Counted from the first letter of the stretch, positions 10,131 through 22,413 are shown. The stretch is 64,000 bases of DNA from Piezodorus guildinii (GCA_023052935.1 CM041294.1:14247791-14311790), one strand, 5' to 3'. Notes: generated from the sequence alone by a model not told the origin. Program-made: numbers and translations.

Positions 10131-12236
10131 TACTTTCACTTACTATATATAGTAAAGGGAAGTATAGCGATCGTGAAAATTTTCTAATTCCAGTTTTCAA
10201 CGGAATTACACGTTTTAGGGTCCTGAGTTGCTGATAAAAAACAGGTAAATATATAAATTGAATAAATTCGATACCCAACTAAAGGAGAAAACAGAAAAAA
10301 TGTTTTTTTAATGCAATTTTTCGTTTTTGAACATAAGAGCAGTAATATACATGTATGATATACCGTTGGAAAGCTAAAGATTTTTGAAAAAATATCATCT
10401 CATACACAAGCTTTTAAAAGTTAATAGAGAGTGATGAAATGAACATAAAACTAACTGATTATTTAAGATAATAATATAATAGATTTTTAATAAAACACAT
10501 GTTTCTATATAAATTCAATTTGATTAATTCCTTAATAATTTCACGTATTTTTATCTCTAACTGTATTTGAAAATTCTTTCATTGATTTTAAAAATGGAGG
10601 TAAGTGAAAGTCGTGTGTTGCACGCACCAGTTTTCTCTTTACTTGAAACAATGTCTGGCAGTGCTTAAATAACGAGTTTTCAAAAACTAAAACTTCTCTA
10701 AATAACATACCTTTAATTAATAATAAAAAAATACAATCCACCATTGATATTAAAATTGATAAATTTATAAGAATTGAGAAAAACAGTATTATAAATTTTT
10801 ATACAATTCTTTTTAGAGCTGAATTTAATACCGCAGTGTTAGAAAGTTATCGAGGCAGACATTACATAGTGATGAGGGATTAGTTCTGCTCAGGTGTCTG
10901 GAAACCTGCCACCTCTCTCAGCAGATCCCTCAGGCTACTACTATTAAAACCTAGTCTCGGAAACCCTCGATAGTACGTTAGTTCGAAATAATGATCTTTA
11001 ACTTTTATATTACTATAGATTTATTTTTAAATATAGTTATTTACCGTGCAGTTTTCATTAGTTTTGCCGTCTTTCTCTAGTCTTTCCTCATTATAAAGCC
11101 GCTGATAAAATATTTTTTCTGGCTAATACTTTTACATCCGTTTTAAGTCAGCTTCGAAGCTACAAACATGTGTTGGGAAAACCTCGTTGTTTTTTTTTTT
11201 TGGCAGATATCAAGTTATTATATTCATTCATATTACAAATATTAAGACTCTTCAATGAAACGGGTAATTTTAGTCCGGTAATAGTTCAAAACATTTACCC
11301 AATTAACTTTCAATATAAAATGTTTACACAATAGTTAAAAATCTGGTGCGGGCAACACACGACTTTCACTTACCTCCGTTTTTAAAATCAATGAAAGAAT
11401 TTTCTAATACAGTTAGAGATAAAAAAATACGTGAAATTATTAAGGAATTAATCAAATTGAATTTATATAGAAACATGTGTTTTATTAAAAAATCTATTAT
11501 ATTATTATCTTAAATAATCAGTTAGTTTTATCTTCATTTCATCACTCTCCATTAACTTTATAAAAGCTTGTATATGAGATAATATTTTTTCTAAAATCTT
11601 TAGCTTTCCAACTGTATATCTTACATGTATATTACTGCTCTTATGTTCAAAAACGAAAAATTGCATTAAAAAATATTTTTTTTCTGTTTTTTCCTTTAGT
11701 TGGATATCTAATTTATTCAATTTATATATTTACCTGTTTTTCAGCAGCGTTAAAAAGATAGTCTAGTTATTATTATTGAATCTACAAAATTAAAGGTACT
11801 TTAGGGGAAGAAAATATCGGCATTTAAGCCCTGTTAGACCATTTTTATCCAAATAAAACTTACATGATATTAAAGCCCATTAAATTTTACATCGATATAG
11901 CGAGTTTAATCAAAATCGTCGGAACCGTTTTCGAGAAAATCGAAAAAAGATGCAAAATGCATGGTATAAAGTGCCTCTTCTGGTAAGTTCATTTTGATGA
12001 AAAAAGTTTTGTCACGTCTCGGGCGTATAGTTGTCTTAAATATGAAATTTCAGTTTCATAGGACTTACCGTTTCCGCCCGGGAGTTACCACACACACACA
12101 CACACACAGACCTTTTTTCGGGACTTGGTTATTTAGACTCAGGGGACCCTAAAACGTGTATTTCCGTTGAAAACTGGAATTCGAAAATTTTCACGATCGC
12201 AATACTTCCCCTTACTATAGATAGTAAGTGAAAGTA
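10131..12236. mobile_element. Family F inverted dimer, copy B
   Basis: Outer ends are TACTTTCACTTACTATATAT at 10131 and the inverted AGTAAGTGAAAGTA ending at 12236. Each arm is one F unit; its inner end carries GACTTTCACTTACCTCC (11358 on plus; inverted near 10600). Between the inner ends lies about 700 bases (10640-11335) unrelated to F. The left arm lacks about 370 bases present in the right arm. The right arm has a CA-repeat at 12091-12110. No transposase is visible. Confidence 0.85.
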
Positions 12237-12986
12237 AAATATAATTGAAATTAAATCAACAATACTTATTTAAAAAAATATTTATCTCATATCTATTGAG
12301 TTGTTAAACATGAAATGTCTTTATATCGTTAATTACTAAGTTATGTATATTTACTAATTCTCCCTCTGAAAAATATCTTTCTTTGTTGGTTAATTACATT
12401 GATTATCTATTCTTCATAAAAAAAAGCAAAATTTAAAGGACAATCTATCTATTCAAGGCACTGTAATAAGAAAGTATGTAATTATGAAGTTTGTTTTGAA
12501 CTTGTATTTACTATTTGTGTGAATTTAGCAAATATATTTGTATTATTAACTACGTGTAAACAATATTTAACTATAGAGAATGATAAATAAATAATTTTTA
12601 TTTCGGTCTTTTACCTTTTAAAAAAAAAAAATCTATTAGGTTAGATCAGGCTCGGTTTTTCTTCTCGTATTTAGCAAGGCCAAGGAATTCTAATTCCAAC
12701 CATTTTCTAGATAATTATTTTATTAAAATGTGAGTTTCTTAAGATTTTTATATCAAATTTATGTGGCTGCAAGAAGAAATACTATGAAAAATCTTAATTT
12801 ACTTGGGAACCTACGAGAACCGAAGCGACGTAACTAAGCTGTTTAAAATATCCTAAAAACTGATTAGTAGGTTAAAACTATTGTTCAAAATAATATCAGT
12901 GATTCAAAACGTACTAAATGAATCAATAAAAATGCACAAAATGAAAAAAACAATAAATTAATGGTGATATACTATAGGGCTAGGTT
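12237..12986. other. AT-rich spacer
   Basis: No coding frame, hairpin or known repeat recognised between the F element and the SINE at 12996. Confidence 0.45.
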
Positions 12987-12995
12987 CTTCTGCCA

Positions 12996-13279
12996 GCTGT
13001 TTATTTGCTTAACGTCCCTTTATGCAACTATGGCTAATCGGACGATGCTACAGTGGGAGTCCTAAATTTTGCTTATCCAGGTTTTGTTAGGATAGAGATC
13101 TTTAACGAGTACCTGACATCTCACAGGCTCGGGACCACCTTTTAACGTCCCCTCCGAAAGACGGCTTAACTAAGGATTTTTTACTCTCATTAAAAAATCA
13201 TAGGACCACCTGCGGGTTTGAACCCGTGACCTTTGGCATAGGAAGCTGTTATGCTAGCCACCCTGCTACAAGTGATTCC
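12996..13279 (-). mobile_element. SINE1 copy with 9-bp TSD
   Basis: Minus-oriented tRNA-derived SINE. The head at the right reads, inverted, a GCTAGCATAACAGC A-box region and the B box GGGTTTGAACCCG at 13214-13226; the body contains AAGGATTTTTTACTC and AACCTGGATAAGCAAAATTT in inverted form. It is flanked by the direct repeat CTTCTGCCA at 12987-12995 and 13280-13288, the footprint of LINE-driven insertion. Confidence 0.9.
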
Positions 13280-13304
13280 CTTCTGCCATATAGTTGGGAA
13301 TATA

Positions 13305-13470
13305 GTACCTTTTGGAATGAAATAAAAGGAAAGGTTATATCTGTTTACAGAGGATACAGTACGTTTTTGAAGGAAATGTTTTTTGTACCTTTTGGAATGA
13401 AATCAAATGTGGATTTAGTACCTTTTGGAATGAAATCAAATGTGGATTTAGTATCTTTTGGAATGAAATG
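13305..13470. repeat. Tandem 33-bp repeat with GTACCTTTTGGAATGAAAT core
   Basis: Two perfect 33-base units at 13385-13417 and 13418-13450, then a partial unit with one change, plus an isolated core at 13305-13323. Since 33 is a multiple of three the frame stays open and repeats VPFGMKSNVDL. The core resembles the inverted terminal repeat of the element at 51399-51788, so this is probably an amplified TE end and not a protein. Confidence 0.85.
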
Positions 13471-13479
13471 GAATTTTCA

Positions 13480-14046
13480 AATAAGTTTTAAAAGGATTTC
13501 TTTTTATGTTTTATAGATAAAATTTGATGACGAATTGAGATAATACTAAACCATTATTATACAAATATGTCAAAGTATTTTTATTATTACAAATATGTCC
13601 TTCAGTACCTTTTGTTCAATTCAACTTCTCAATTTCAGCCTAATTAAGCATTTAAATTTTTACAGACTGCCACCAAAGTGTCTATTTCTTTCTTTTATAA
13701 ATATAGACAGTATAAATTATATTTTTCAAAACAGTTCATGGAACTTTATTGTTGATCGTGTTAGGTAACTCGATTTCACCATTTTCCTCCCAAAACATCT
13801 TAACTTTTCGAAATTAGCTTATATGGAACACCTGTGCCAAAATTTCTCTTGGTTCCTGAGAAGTGTGAGAAACTAATGATTAGTCAGTCAGGGCATTCGA
13901 TTTTATATACTATTTAACGTTTGATAGCAGGTTGCTCAACTCACCGCTATTTGAAATCCCTAACAGAACAACATTTTTTGTTAATATTTTTAAATAATTT
14001 ACTTACATAGTTATTTATTAATTTATATATTGGTCTAAACAATATA
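13480..14046. other. AT-rich spacer with one stray GTACCTTTTG motif
   Basis: A degenerate TIR-like piece, CAGTACCTTTTGTTCAATTC followed by CTTCTCAATTTCAG near 13597-13637, resembles the 51.4-kb element end. Nothing else recognised. Confidence 0.4.
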
Positions 14047-14778
14047 TTGGGTTGTTTCACATGAAATGTCCGTTTTTATAGTTTCTGAAATACATAAAGG
14101 ATTTTGCAGGTCTCTGTTGTTTTCTTCCGAATGTTTACATGTTTAAAGTAAACAGTTACTAATCCTCTACCTTTGTATTATAAACAGTAGCTTCCAAATC
14201 AATTACCCACTTTTTAGTATACCTCCAAATATGAACATGGAAACACGCGATTTTCGAGTAATAGTTGGTTTGCTAAGTTTTTTGAGCTGCGGATACCGAC
14301 TTGGAAAACTTGTCCCGAGGAAGACCTCCGTCCGTAATAGACAACGATGTCCAAACCAAACAGTTAAAGGACTCTCAGCAAAACTAAATGCAAGTGCATC
14401 TACCGTTTCCAGATATTTAAAGTGTATTGGGAAAGTAAAAAGTTCGATACATGGGTACCTCATGATCTCACTGAGCGGCAGCAAGACCCCATGTTTCAAA
14501 TCATACCGTGCAAAAATTGAAAGAAACATATTCTCCCGACTTCGTCAAAGGAAAACTTTTTGAAAATGATGATCAAGTGAAAAGTGCGTTTTCAGATTTT
14601 GTTTCACTTCAAAGCTCAGAGTTTTTCAGTTCGGGAATAAAAAAAGTTAGTGTCACGTTGGGAAAAATGTGTAGAAAAACAAGGTAAATACTTCGAATAA
14701 AATTATCTTGTTTTTATATCGTATTTTTAATAAAAATCCTTGACCTTGAAAACGGACATTTCATGTGACTCAACCCAA
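14047..14778 (+). mobile_element. mariner deletion derivative, copy 2, both ends present
   Basis: Bounded by TA at 14045-14046 and 14779-14780. Left end TTGGGTTGTTTCACATGAAA, right end inverted with TTTCATGTGACTCAACCCAA. The transposase start at 14231 (NMETRDFRVIV) is followed by a deletion that joins it to the later LVPRKTSVRN region. The block around SSIHGYLMISLSGSKTPCF is out of frame, and most of KELGY..SPDLS is also gone. It keeps the shared loss of the catalytic core plus two further deletions. Confidence 0.9.
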
Positions 14779-14780
14779 TA

Positions 14781-15346
14781 TTACACCTTAGGGTGGGTAT
14801 ACCTAATAGAGTTAAAGATAAATCAATATAAGTTGACCGTAGTTTAAACAAATAAATAATAATTTAACTAGAGAAACGAAAGGTAGAAAAAAAAAAAAGT
14901 CTTAGTCTTATCTGTGGTATTTAAAAAAAAAAAAATTATTTATATTTTGCTAACGTGGAAAAGGGACACCCTTGTTATCCACGACTTACGTGGATCTTTT
15001 GTGAAACCCTGTGAACTTTATTTTGTCTTAACATTCCTAAAAGAAATATAACTTAGTTGATTGGTTTAATAACTTAGTTGCTGCTTTGCGTAAAACTTCT
15101 TTTATAGCACATCAGTTCCTTCTGATTTATTACTGTAATACTTTTAGGTTTAATTACTGCCTTTTCATGGTTCTTTAATCTGCAAAAGGTCAGGAATTCA
15201 CGTTCAGTATTATTATGTATTCAACCCTCTCTTCATATTCTTTGCAGATACAGTAATATCTGTATCTAGTTAGTATCTAGTTTTTCCTACTAGTAATATT
15301 AATATATATTCTTTATTATTAAAAGTTTGAAAAAAAATTCAAAAAA
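14781..15346. other. AT-rich spacer
   Basis: No feature recognised apart from short A and T homopolymers. Confidence 0.45.
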
Positions 15347-15956
15347 ATCTGGTACGGTCAACACACGACTTTCGCTTACCTCCATTTTCAAAACCAATGA
15401 AAGAATTTTCAAATACAGTTAGAGATAAAAATACGTGAAACTATTAAATAATTAATTAAATTGAATTTATATAGAAACATGTGTTTTATTAAAAAATCTA
15501 TTATATTGTTATCTAAAAAAATCAGTTAGTTTTATCTTCTTTTCATCACTCTCTATTAACTTTTAAAAGCTTGAGTATAAGATAATATTTTTTAGCTTTC
15601 CAACGGTATATCATACATGTATATTACTGCTCTTATGTTTAAAAACAAACAATTTCATTAAAAATATGTTTTTTAAGTTTTTTCCGTTAATTGGGTCAAT
15701 TTATATATTTACCTGCTTTTCATCAGTGCTAACCAGATAATATTGTTAATTTTATAGAATCAACAAAATTAAAGTTACTTTAGAGGACTTACCGTTTCCG
15801 CCCGGGAGTTACCACACACACACACACACACCTTTTTGCGGGACTTGGTTATATGGACTCAGGGGAACCTAAAATGTGTATTTCCGTTGAAAACTGGAAT
15901 CCGAAAATTTTCATGATCGCAATACTTTCCCTAACTATATATAGTAACTGAAAGTA
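15347..15956 (+). mobile_element. Family F single unit, internally deleted
   Basis: Begins AAATCTGGTACGGTCAACAC and CGACTTTCGCTTACCTCC, ends TAACTGAAAGTA at 15956. Compared with the right arm at 11.34-12.24 kb it lacks the stretch between AAAGTTACTTTAGAG and GACTTACCGTTTCCG. It contains a CA-repeat near 15813-15829 at the same place as the other copies. Confidence 0.85.
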
Positions 15957-16515
15957 AAAAAGTTGAGCCTATACGTGCTCCATCACATTGCGGTATAGCA
16001 GGTAATGAAGGCGTGGGGAGACGAAAAAAGGATAGACTCAGTAGATAAAACCAAGAACTAACACAACAAACATGACTGGAGGAGACGTTATAAGCAGGTC
16101 GTTGTAAAAAAGTTTTAAAAAAATTAAAACTGTTTTCTCTAACATACTAAACAGGACATTGTTCCTTGGAAAACCTCATTTAGGAAAAGCAGAAAGGAAG
16201 ACACTGTTCTGGGAAGACTGATAACAAGACATATTACACGCGGATATTTAACAGTGAGACTTGTAATAGAGCACTGACAATAAAACATATTGTAACATCA
16301 TGTACACAGTACATAGACATTAAAACAAGACATGACATACCTTCAACTATAAACAAAACCTTAAGTGATAATAAATAGGTTTTTTTTAAACTGTTGGAGT
16401 GTTTGAGAGATATCAGTTTGTTGAATTTCATATAGCATTGTGAATCATAAACCGTCAATAAACCAAAATATTGTTCATTTATTTATCGATAGACAAATTA
16501 ATACATTCATAATTC
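15957..16515. other. Unassigned spacer
   Basis: The minus strand at 16234-16458 has an open frame without recognisable motifs. The plus strand reads HCGIAGNEG (around 15984-16012) followed by a stop-rich stretch, which resembles the RNase H motif HxGIxGNExAD of some LINEs; this is a weak, single-motif match. Confidence 0.35.
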
Positions 16516-16526
16516 AGTTTAAAGGT

Positions 16527-17358
16527 AGCACTGTCCTCACAACGCGGATGACACTAGTGTTTTATCCATCCATAACGATCCAATCGCTGCATCCCAAACC
16601 CTTCAGTCTCACATCACAGCCATTGAGGAATGGTGTCAGAACTGGAGGATTAAAATAAATCCTAAAAAATCTCACCAAATTACCTTTACCCTTCGTCGAA
16701 AAACGATGACCTCCTGTCCTACCGTATCCTTTAATAATACACTACTCATACCTGTTGAACAAACCCGATACCTAGGACTCCATCTTGACAAACGTCTTAC
16801 TTGGAATCCTCACACGAGACTAAAACGACAAGAAACTGCCCGTAGATACCGATTACTACAACACTTACTAGACAAACGTTCAAAACTTCCAATTCACTAC
16901 AAAAAGCTCATTTATATCACTGTCATCAGACCCATCTGGACATATGGAATCGAGCTTTGCGGCTCTACTAAGCCATCTAATTCCTCCCGCATCCAATCCT
17001 TACAATCCAAAATCCTTCGCAAAATCCTAAATGCTCCTTATTTAGTCGTCACAAAAAAAATCATCCATAACGACCTTAACATCCCATTTTTGGCAGACCT
17101 TTCTCGTACCAGATATACCACTTTTAATTCTAAACTCCCAACTCATATAAACCCTCTTGTCCGCAACCTATCAACCTCACATATTCCTGATAACCCTCCG
17201 AGGCGATTGAAAAGAAGATGGCCTCGGGACCTACTTACTTAAATAAACATCGAAGTACTACCGCTGGGTAGTTTCTTCACAAGCCTTATTCATCACTTTT
17301 TCTTATTGTATTTATGTAATATACAGTTGTAAAATTCAATAAAATATAAATAAATAAA
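16527..17358 (+). pseudogene. Jockey-type LINE (J1) ORF2 3' end with 11-bp TSD
   Basis: Flanked by the direct repeat AGTTTAAAGGT at 16516-16526 and 17359-17369. The frame open from 16529 to 17242 starts at the RT active site (ADDTSVLSIHND), passes EEWCQNWRIKINPKKSHQIT, RYLGLHLDKRLTWNPHTRLK and IRPIWTYGIELCGSTKPSNS, and ends in NPPRRLKRRWPRDLLT. The YADD tyrosine codon is lost to a one-base shift at the truncation point. The 3' UTR is about 115 bases with an A-rich AAATAAATAAAAG tail. It is a classic 5'-truncated insertion; the remaining 230 codons have stayed open, implying a fairly recent event. Confidence 0.9.
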
Positions 17359-17369
17359 AGTTTAAAGGT

Positions 17370-18204
17370 GATTTAATAGAAAGTAAATTTATTCTCTCGT
17401 TCTCACAAATCTTCTGTTATTATCAGAATCAGATACATTGAAAGGAATCCTTTTTCTCTGTTTCCCACGAACCTCTCAGGCTATTTAATGAAATTCTTTA
17501 TCCTACTTCCCATTGAGAGCGATGCTACAATGGGAGTGTCGTAAGAAGGACTAACCTTCCACTGGGTTCTCATCATTAACAGTAATGTGTTATCGCGTCT
17601 TTCTTCACACTTAGTTCTCAAGGATTTCACTCGTATCAGGATTCCTATTAAATATGTCTTTGATGATTTATTTAATGACTTACCTGCTGCTCAATTAATT
17701 ACGACCGGCATTATTAATATCGTTTCCTACTTTATCAGATTTATGACATATTTTCCGTATATTTCATGATTATATATGGGCATGATGTAATTGTTTTCTC
17801 ATAAATTAGATTTTCTAAGATTCTTATTAATCACGCCCATGAATCATTTGTGGTTTATAGTTGTGATACATGTCAAGTGAATTTCTAAAACAGTGAATGG
17901 ACCATTATTCAAATATAAAAAAAAATCTCATATATACGCTGTTTGAGGACAGTGCTAGGATTTGTTGGATTGTCAGCTGTATAAACACAACAGAAGACAG
18001 TGCGTATTCTTCACCTTGCGAAACTCAACCAGGCTTCTTAGTGAAATCTAAATTTAAAACGCAATCGATTGTTTTTTCAGTGCTGTAAGGAATATTGTAG
18101 TGTAGTTATATTGATCAAAGCTAATCATTACTTAAACTATACCCAGATATGTATAACAATTTTGATATAATATCTTAATTTCTTATAAATAGTTTACTAC
18201 TTTA
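17370..18204. other. Unassigned spacer
   Basis: A frame at 17587-17769 ends in LPAAQLITTGIINIVSYF, vaguely like a LINE tail, but no motif clinches it. Bases 17480-17560 share short words with SINE1 (GATGCTACAATGGGAGT) and may be a scrap of it. Confidence 0.35.
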
Positions 18205-19035
18205 TTTATGTCTGAGAAGATCAGATTTAGATCACTAATAATTACCAGTGAAAGTCGTGGATATAGAAACAAACTCCTTGTTTCTTCCCTTGTCTTTCCC
18301 CACATAGACTACGGTTGCGAGGTGTACAGCGGACTTTCAGGTGAGATCGAAGCAAAACTCAAGCGTATTATGAACTGTGCAATTCGGTTTGTATTCGGGA
18401 TCACCAGAGACACGCATATAACCCAGTATTATGTCGAGTTAAGGTGGCTTTATCCTCGTTACAGATGCCAGTATTTCTTAGCTATATCTTCCAATCCCTT
18501 CAATTTAAATCATCAATTCGGTCCCGTTCTACCAGATCCCGTCTTTCTGACCTCTATCCTCCTCCTCACCGTAATGCTTTGACAAGTCCTTTCTAGCCAA
18601 AGCAACCTCTCTTTGGAATTCTATCCCTTCTGAGATCCGTCATGTAAGAACGACTTCCTCCTTCAAATCGCTCCTTTTCAACCATCTTCTCCTTACCCAG
18701 TCAAACAGACAATAACTTAAAATTGCAGATGCTATAAATTCCAAATATTATTATTATTTTTTTTTTTTTTGTGTGTGTGTTTATATTACTTAAATTATCA
18801 CTGATGAATTAGCTATTTCTGTTTTTTCGTTGTTTTATTTTTATTTCATTCTGTAAGTCTGACTTGTAAAGATGTATATATATTACGACCTCTATTATTT
18901 TTCTAGTTTAGTAATTTGTCATTCTAAGCCATGACCACACTGTTCCGGTCATCAATTATGTATTTTATTTTATTCTTAAGGGACTTTAGTCCCAGGATAA
19001 TAAAGAAGTTTTTTCATTTCATTTAATTTCATATA
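18205..19035 (+). pseudogene. CR1-like LINE (family C) 3' end, copy 2
   Basis: The frame at 18208-18582 reads LLVSSLVFPHIDYGCEVYSG, KRIMNCAIRFVFGITRDTHI and VELRWLYPRYRCQYFLAISS, matching the C-terminal part of CR1-like ORF2 (L--SL--PH-DY---VY, then -N-CIRF-FG--R--HI, then L-WL----R). After a frame shift it continues as FLAKATSLWNSIPSEIRHVR and SFKSLLFNHLL. The 3' UTR runs to the GGGACTTTAGTCCCAGGATA signature and a TTTCATTTCATTTAATTTCAT tail read in two pieces. Inactive through frame shift and 5' truncation. Confidence 0.85.
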
Positions 19036-19211
19036 TGCAAATAACAACTCGGTAAAGTATCAGCAAAATAAATAGTTCCAACAAATTCCTAAAGACCTAG
19101 GAATCAAGAGTAATTCTTTTACTTATTTATAAGTCATGACTTATATCATTATAATTCTCAGCCCGACATTATGTTATACACCTATAAGAATTATTCGCTT
19201 TGTAAAAATCT

Positions 19212-19565
19212 TTTAAAGAGATCACCATCATCATCATAAACATTCCCCCTTCAACCGCTTATAGAGTCTGGTCCAGTTGTCTCTCTCCTGCACCAACTCT
19301 GCTCTCCTGTCCCAATTTATTCCGCGTTTCCTGCATGCTTCCTTTACACTATCCTCTCAGGAGATGCGAGGTCTTCCTCTGGGTGTCTTTCCTTTCGTGC
19401 GGGTCTCGTAGGTCTTCCTGGCACTTCTGTCTGGATTCATCCTAAGAAGATGTCCAAACCACCTCAGTTTGCGCTCCTCCAAAATGGTTCTTATTCTATC
19501 TCTTCTTGTTTTCCTCTCTATTTTTCGCGATACCTCATTTCCATCGCTTGTATTTTAAAGAGATG
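19212..19565 (-). pseudogene. RTE-like LINE C-terminal fragment
   Basis: Minus strand reads RIRTILEERKLRWFGHLLRM, NPDRSARKTYETRTKGKTPR, then GRPRIS-EDSVKEACRKRGI, and later VQERDNWTRLYKRLKGE. The order RLRWFGH--RM, GRPR--W-D-V, then R--W--L is that of RTE-like ORF2 tails. One stop replaces the W of the GRP--W motif. The 3' end is an ATG/CATCAT simple repeat at 19225-19240, again as in that group. Confidence 0.75.
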
Positions 19566-19737
19566 AAAAAAATAAAATAAAAGACTATACCATTCCTTTT
19601 CGGAAGAAACATAAGTTGTAAAAGAAGTTGTAGAAACATGGGTAATAACCAAAAAAGGAGGAGACAAGGTTTCTATCATTGGAGATTGACATTTGGAGAC
19701 GTTCTTGTAGCATATCTAGATTAGATAGATAGATAGA

Positions 19738-20790
19738 AAATAATTTTTATTCTGGGACTGGGTCCCTTTAGAATAACAGGTTTGCACAGTTTAAATATAC
19801 AATATGTCTGGCCAACAGACAGGATGGACATGATTAACTACTATTTACAATAATTGATGAATTTGTATACAACACAAAATAAATAAAATAAAAACAATCT
19901 TCAGAAGCTAATTTATGTTAGAAAAAAATGAGAAATATACGAGTTGATAACAGAATCTAAATTAAAAAAGAAACAAGAAAAAAATTAAATAAAACAAAAA
20001 TAATTATTAACATTGTACTAATACTTAGTATTCTTAAAATAACATTAACTCTGAAATAATAAAGGATCTATATTAGACCAAGAATTAATGAAAGATAATA
20101 CAATTATGTTTTAATAAAAATAAAAAATACAAATATAATAAATGAAATCTTCTAGTAACAAAAATAACGATATAAAAAACTAAACAAATACTGTAAAGAT
20201 TGAACCAAAGGGAAAAAATTATATAAAAATATATTTCATATTTAAAATATATGTCAGGCAGCGTCATTTTGGGTTGTTAGAAGGTGCTGGAGAAGAAGGA
20301 ATTTAAATGTAGAAAGGGAAGGAGCATGGCGAATGTTAGATGGAAGGGAATTCCAGAAACTAGTAGAACGGGCCAGAAAGGAGCATTCGTATTTTTTTGT
20401 TCTGAGGGAAGTGATATAAAGGTTGGAAAAACGGGATCTAGTCTCTAGTGGGTGAATTGAGGGTTTGAACTGTAGGAGATTGTAGATATATGGAGGGTGT
20501 TGTGAATTAATGGTTTGGTATAGGAAAGATCCAAGGAAATATTGCCTACGGGTAAGAGGAAAGAGCCATTTTGATTCGGTATAAAGATGGGATAAATGAG
20601 ACCGCCTCGATGTGCCAAAGATAAATCTTAAAACAGTTCATAATTAACTTTAATCGTTTATCTAGCATCATCGAGAGGCCATCATATACCATACATCCAT
20701 AATCAAACTGAGGGAAAATTAGAGAGGATACAAGGAGCTTGAGAGATTACAGCATGTTCCCAACCAAACTATTAGGCGGAATGTCTAACT
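19738..20790 (-). pseudogene. CR1-like LINE (family C) 3' end, copy 3
   Basis: The 3' terminus is at the left, with TATTCTGGGACTGGGTCCCT matching the family signature. About 500 bases of AT-rich 3' UTR follow, then minus-strand coding remnants (WNS-PSNIR, FLGSFLYQTI, DYGCMVYDGLSMML-DKR) up to about 20790. Many stops and shifts; no long frame survives. A GATA-repeat lies at 19720-19737 just outside. Confidence 0.8.
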
Positions 20791-20849
20791 AGAAAAAAAT
20801 ATTCTCTACGAAATCGATATAAACAGTTTTGGAATTTTACAAAGAATGA

Positions 20850-21010
20850 TCGAGGAGCGATGGTTTTTCTTTATGGAAAGGGAAAAAAGAGGAAGACCCA
20901 GGAAGAGATGGTAACAGAAGGAAGGTGAAGGAAGGCATGGCCAGAGGTCTTCGAGAAGGAGACTGGCTCGACTGAAAGAAGTGGCAAGAAAATTTAGGTA
21001 AAAAACTCTT
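20850..21010 (+). pseudogene. RTE-like LINE tail scrap
   Basis: Reads GKREKRGRPRKRW, then a stop, then KEGEGRHGQRSSRRRLARLK and EVARKF. GRPRKRW followed by a basic stretch and a final W/F is the last 50 residues of an RTE-like ORF2. Very short, so the assignment is tentative. Confidence 0.5.
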
Positions 21011-21274
21011 CAAAAATAAAATAAACGGTTGAAGAAAAAAAAAAAAACCTTCGTTCTGAAATTCATAAATTCGTTAAAACTTCTAAGCACAATGTGGATT
21101 TAAGAGATACATAGATATCTATTAATTGGCCCAATTAGTGTTCGTATGAATTTGAAATAGTGTTTTAAAGCTTGCACATTAGTTTTCCTAGATAACTGAC
21201 CATTGAAATTATATTAACCAATGTATTAACATACAGGTTATTAAAAATTATATTTTTTTTTTACTTTAAAATAA

Positions 21275-21869
21275 TCTACACTAACATTATAAAGCTGATT
21301 AATTTGTATCTTTATTTGAATAAGCTAATCTCAGAAACTATAGGTTCGAATTGAAAAAGTCTTTTTGTGTAAGATAGTCCAATTTAGAAAGGGTTTAGGC
21401 TGTATAACATCACGCTGCGACCGAAAGGAGTGAAGAATTAGTGGAAAATCTGGAAAAAACGGGGAAAATTAACCTCACATCCCAATGATTCCAAATGATT
21501 TACCTTTTAATTTAAAAATAATTCAATTTCCCGTTGTTATCTTCCAACCAACAGATTAGAGAATTTTAACCCAAACTACATGGGGCATTGAAGTAAAAAA
21601 AAATCTTTTTCAGTAACAACTAATAAATCACAGGGGCCAACATTTAAACACGTAGAAATCGATTTAAGTCAAGGATGCTTTTCACACGGCTAACTATATG
21701 TCGCATTGTCAAGATCGGGTTGCGGAGAAAATCAGTATGTTTTTCTCCCACAACAAAATAAAAATATCATTTACGCCCGAGTAATTTTTAAACATATTCT
21801 TTTAAAAACTTCTTAATAGCGATCATAATAACAGAAATTGAGGCAGACGAATTCGCCGTTAACAGCTAG
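21275..21869 (+). mobile_element. Helitron-like non-autonomous element
   Basis: The 5' end reads A|TCTACACTAACATTATAAAG and the 3' end CAGCTAG|TAAAT at 21866-21869, meeting the Helitron rules of a 5' TC, a 3' CTAG and insertion between A and T without TSD. A short GC-rich self-complementary stretch (GGCAGACGAATTCGCC) precedes the 3' end. The interior contains AATCTCAGAAACTATAGGTT and TATAACATCACGCTGCGACC, which I associate from memory with widespread insect Helitron-type repeats. No Rep/helicase coding. Confidence 0.6.
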
Positions 21870-22340
21870 TAAATAAATAATGGGATTGATGTTGAAAATG
21901 AATAAATTACTTAATAAGTTAGAAGTTGTAAATATGTGAATAGGAGGCCAGCCAGACTTTAAAAAAACTCTAAACAAATAATTATCATAAAACTTAAAAT
22001 GAAATGGAAAGTGCTTAAATTAATCTTTGTTGTATGCATAATATTTATAAAGTTACGAAGTTGTATATTTCGTATAATAAATAATACATATGATTATAAT
22101 ACTATTCACTTAATAATTATAGATCTGTATTATCATCTTCAAGCAATAAATCATTCTGTTAGCTATTACATAAGATCCCACCTAATAGAATATTGAACTA
22201 ATAGTTTTAGAATGGACGAACCGTATTGGGCACAGCTGAGCCGCTAGCTGCGACCTGGACTAGTAGCCTACTTCAGCTGTTACCGTTGCTCGGCTACGAT
22301 CGCTCGCTGGTGTACATTCACTTCTCAACAACATAGCTCC

Positions 22341-22341
<1 letters not shown>
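21870..22341. other. AT-rich spacer
   Basis: An open frame at 21999-22196 is low-complexity, with no motif. Bases 22205-22330 are less AT-rich with no clear identity. Confidence 0.4.

Positions 22342-22413
<72 letters not shown>

Noticed and set aside
15975..16030. RNase H domain of a LINE (HCGIAGNEG)
   Set aside because: One motif-like string followed by stops, with no other RNase H motif nearby; too weak to call a domain.
17587..17769. Small gene ending in INIVSYFIRFMTYFPYIS
   Set aside because: Hydrophobic low-complexity frame in AT-rich DNA without motif or start context; more likely chance or an unrecognised LINE scrap.
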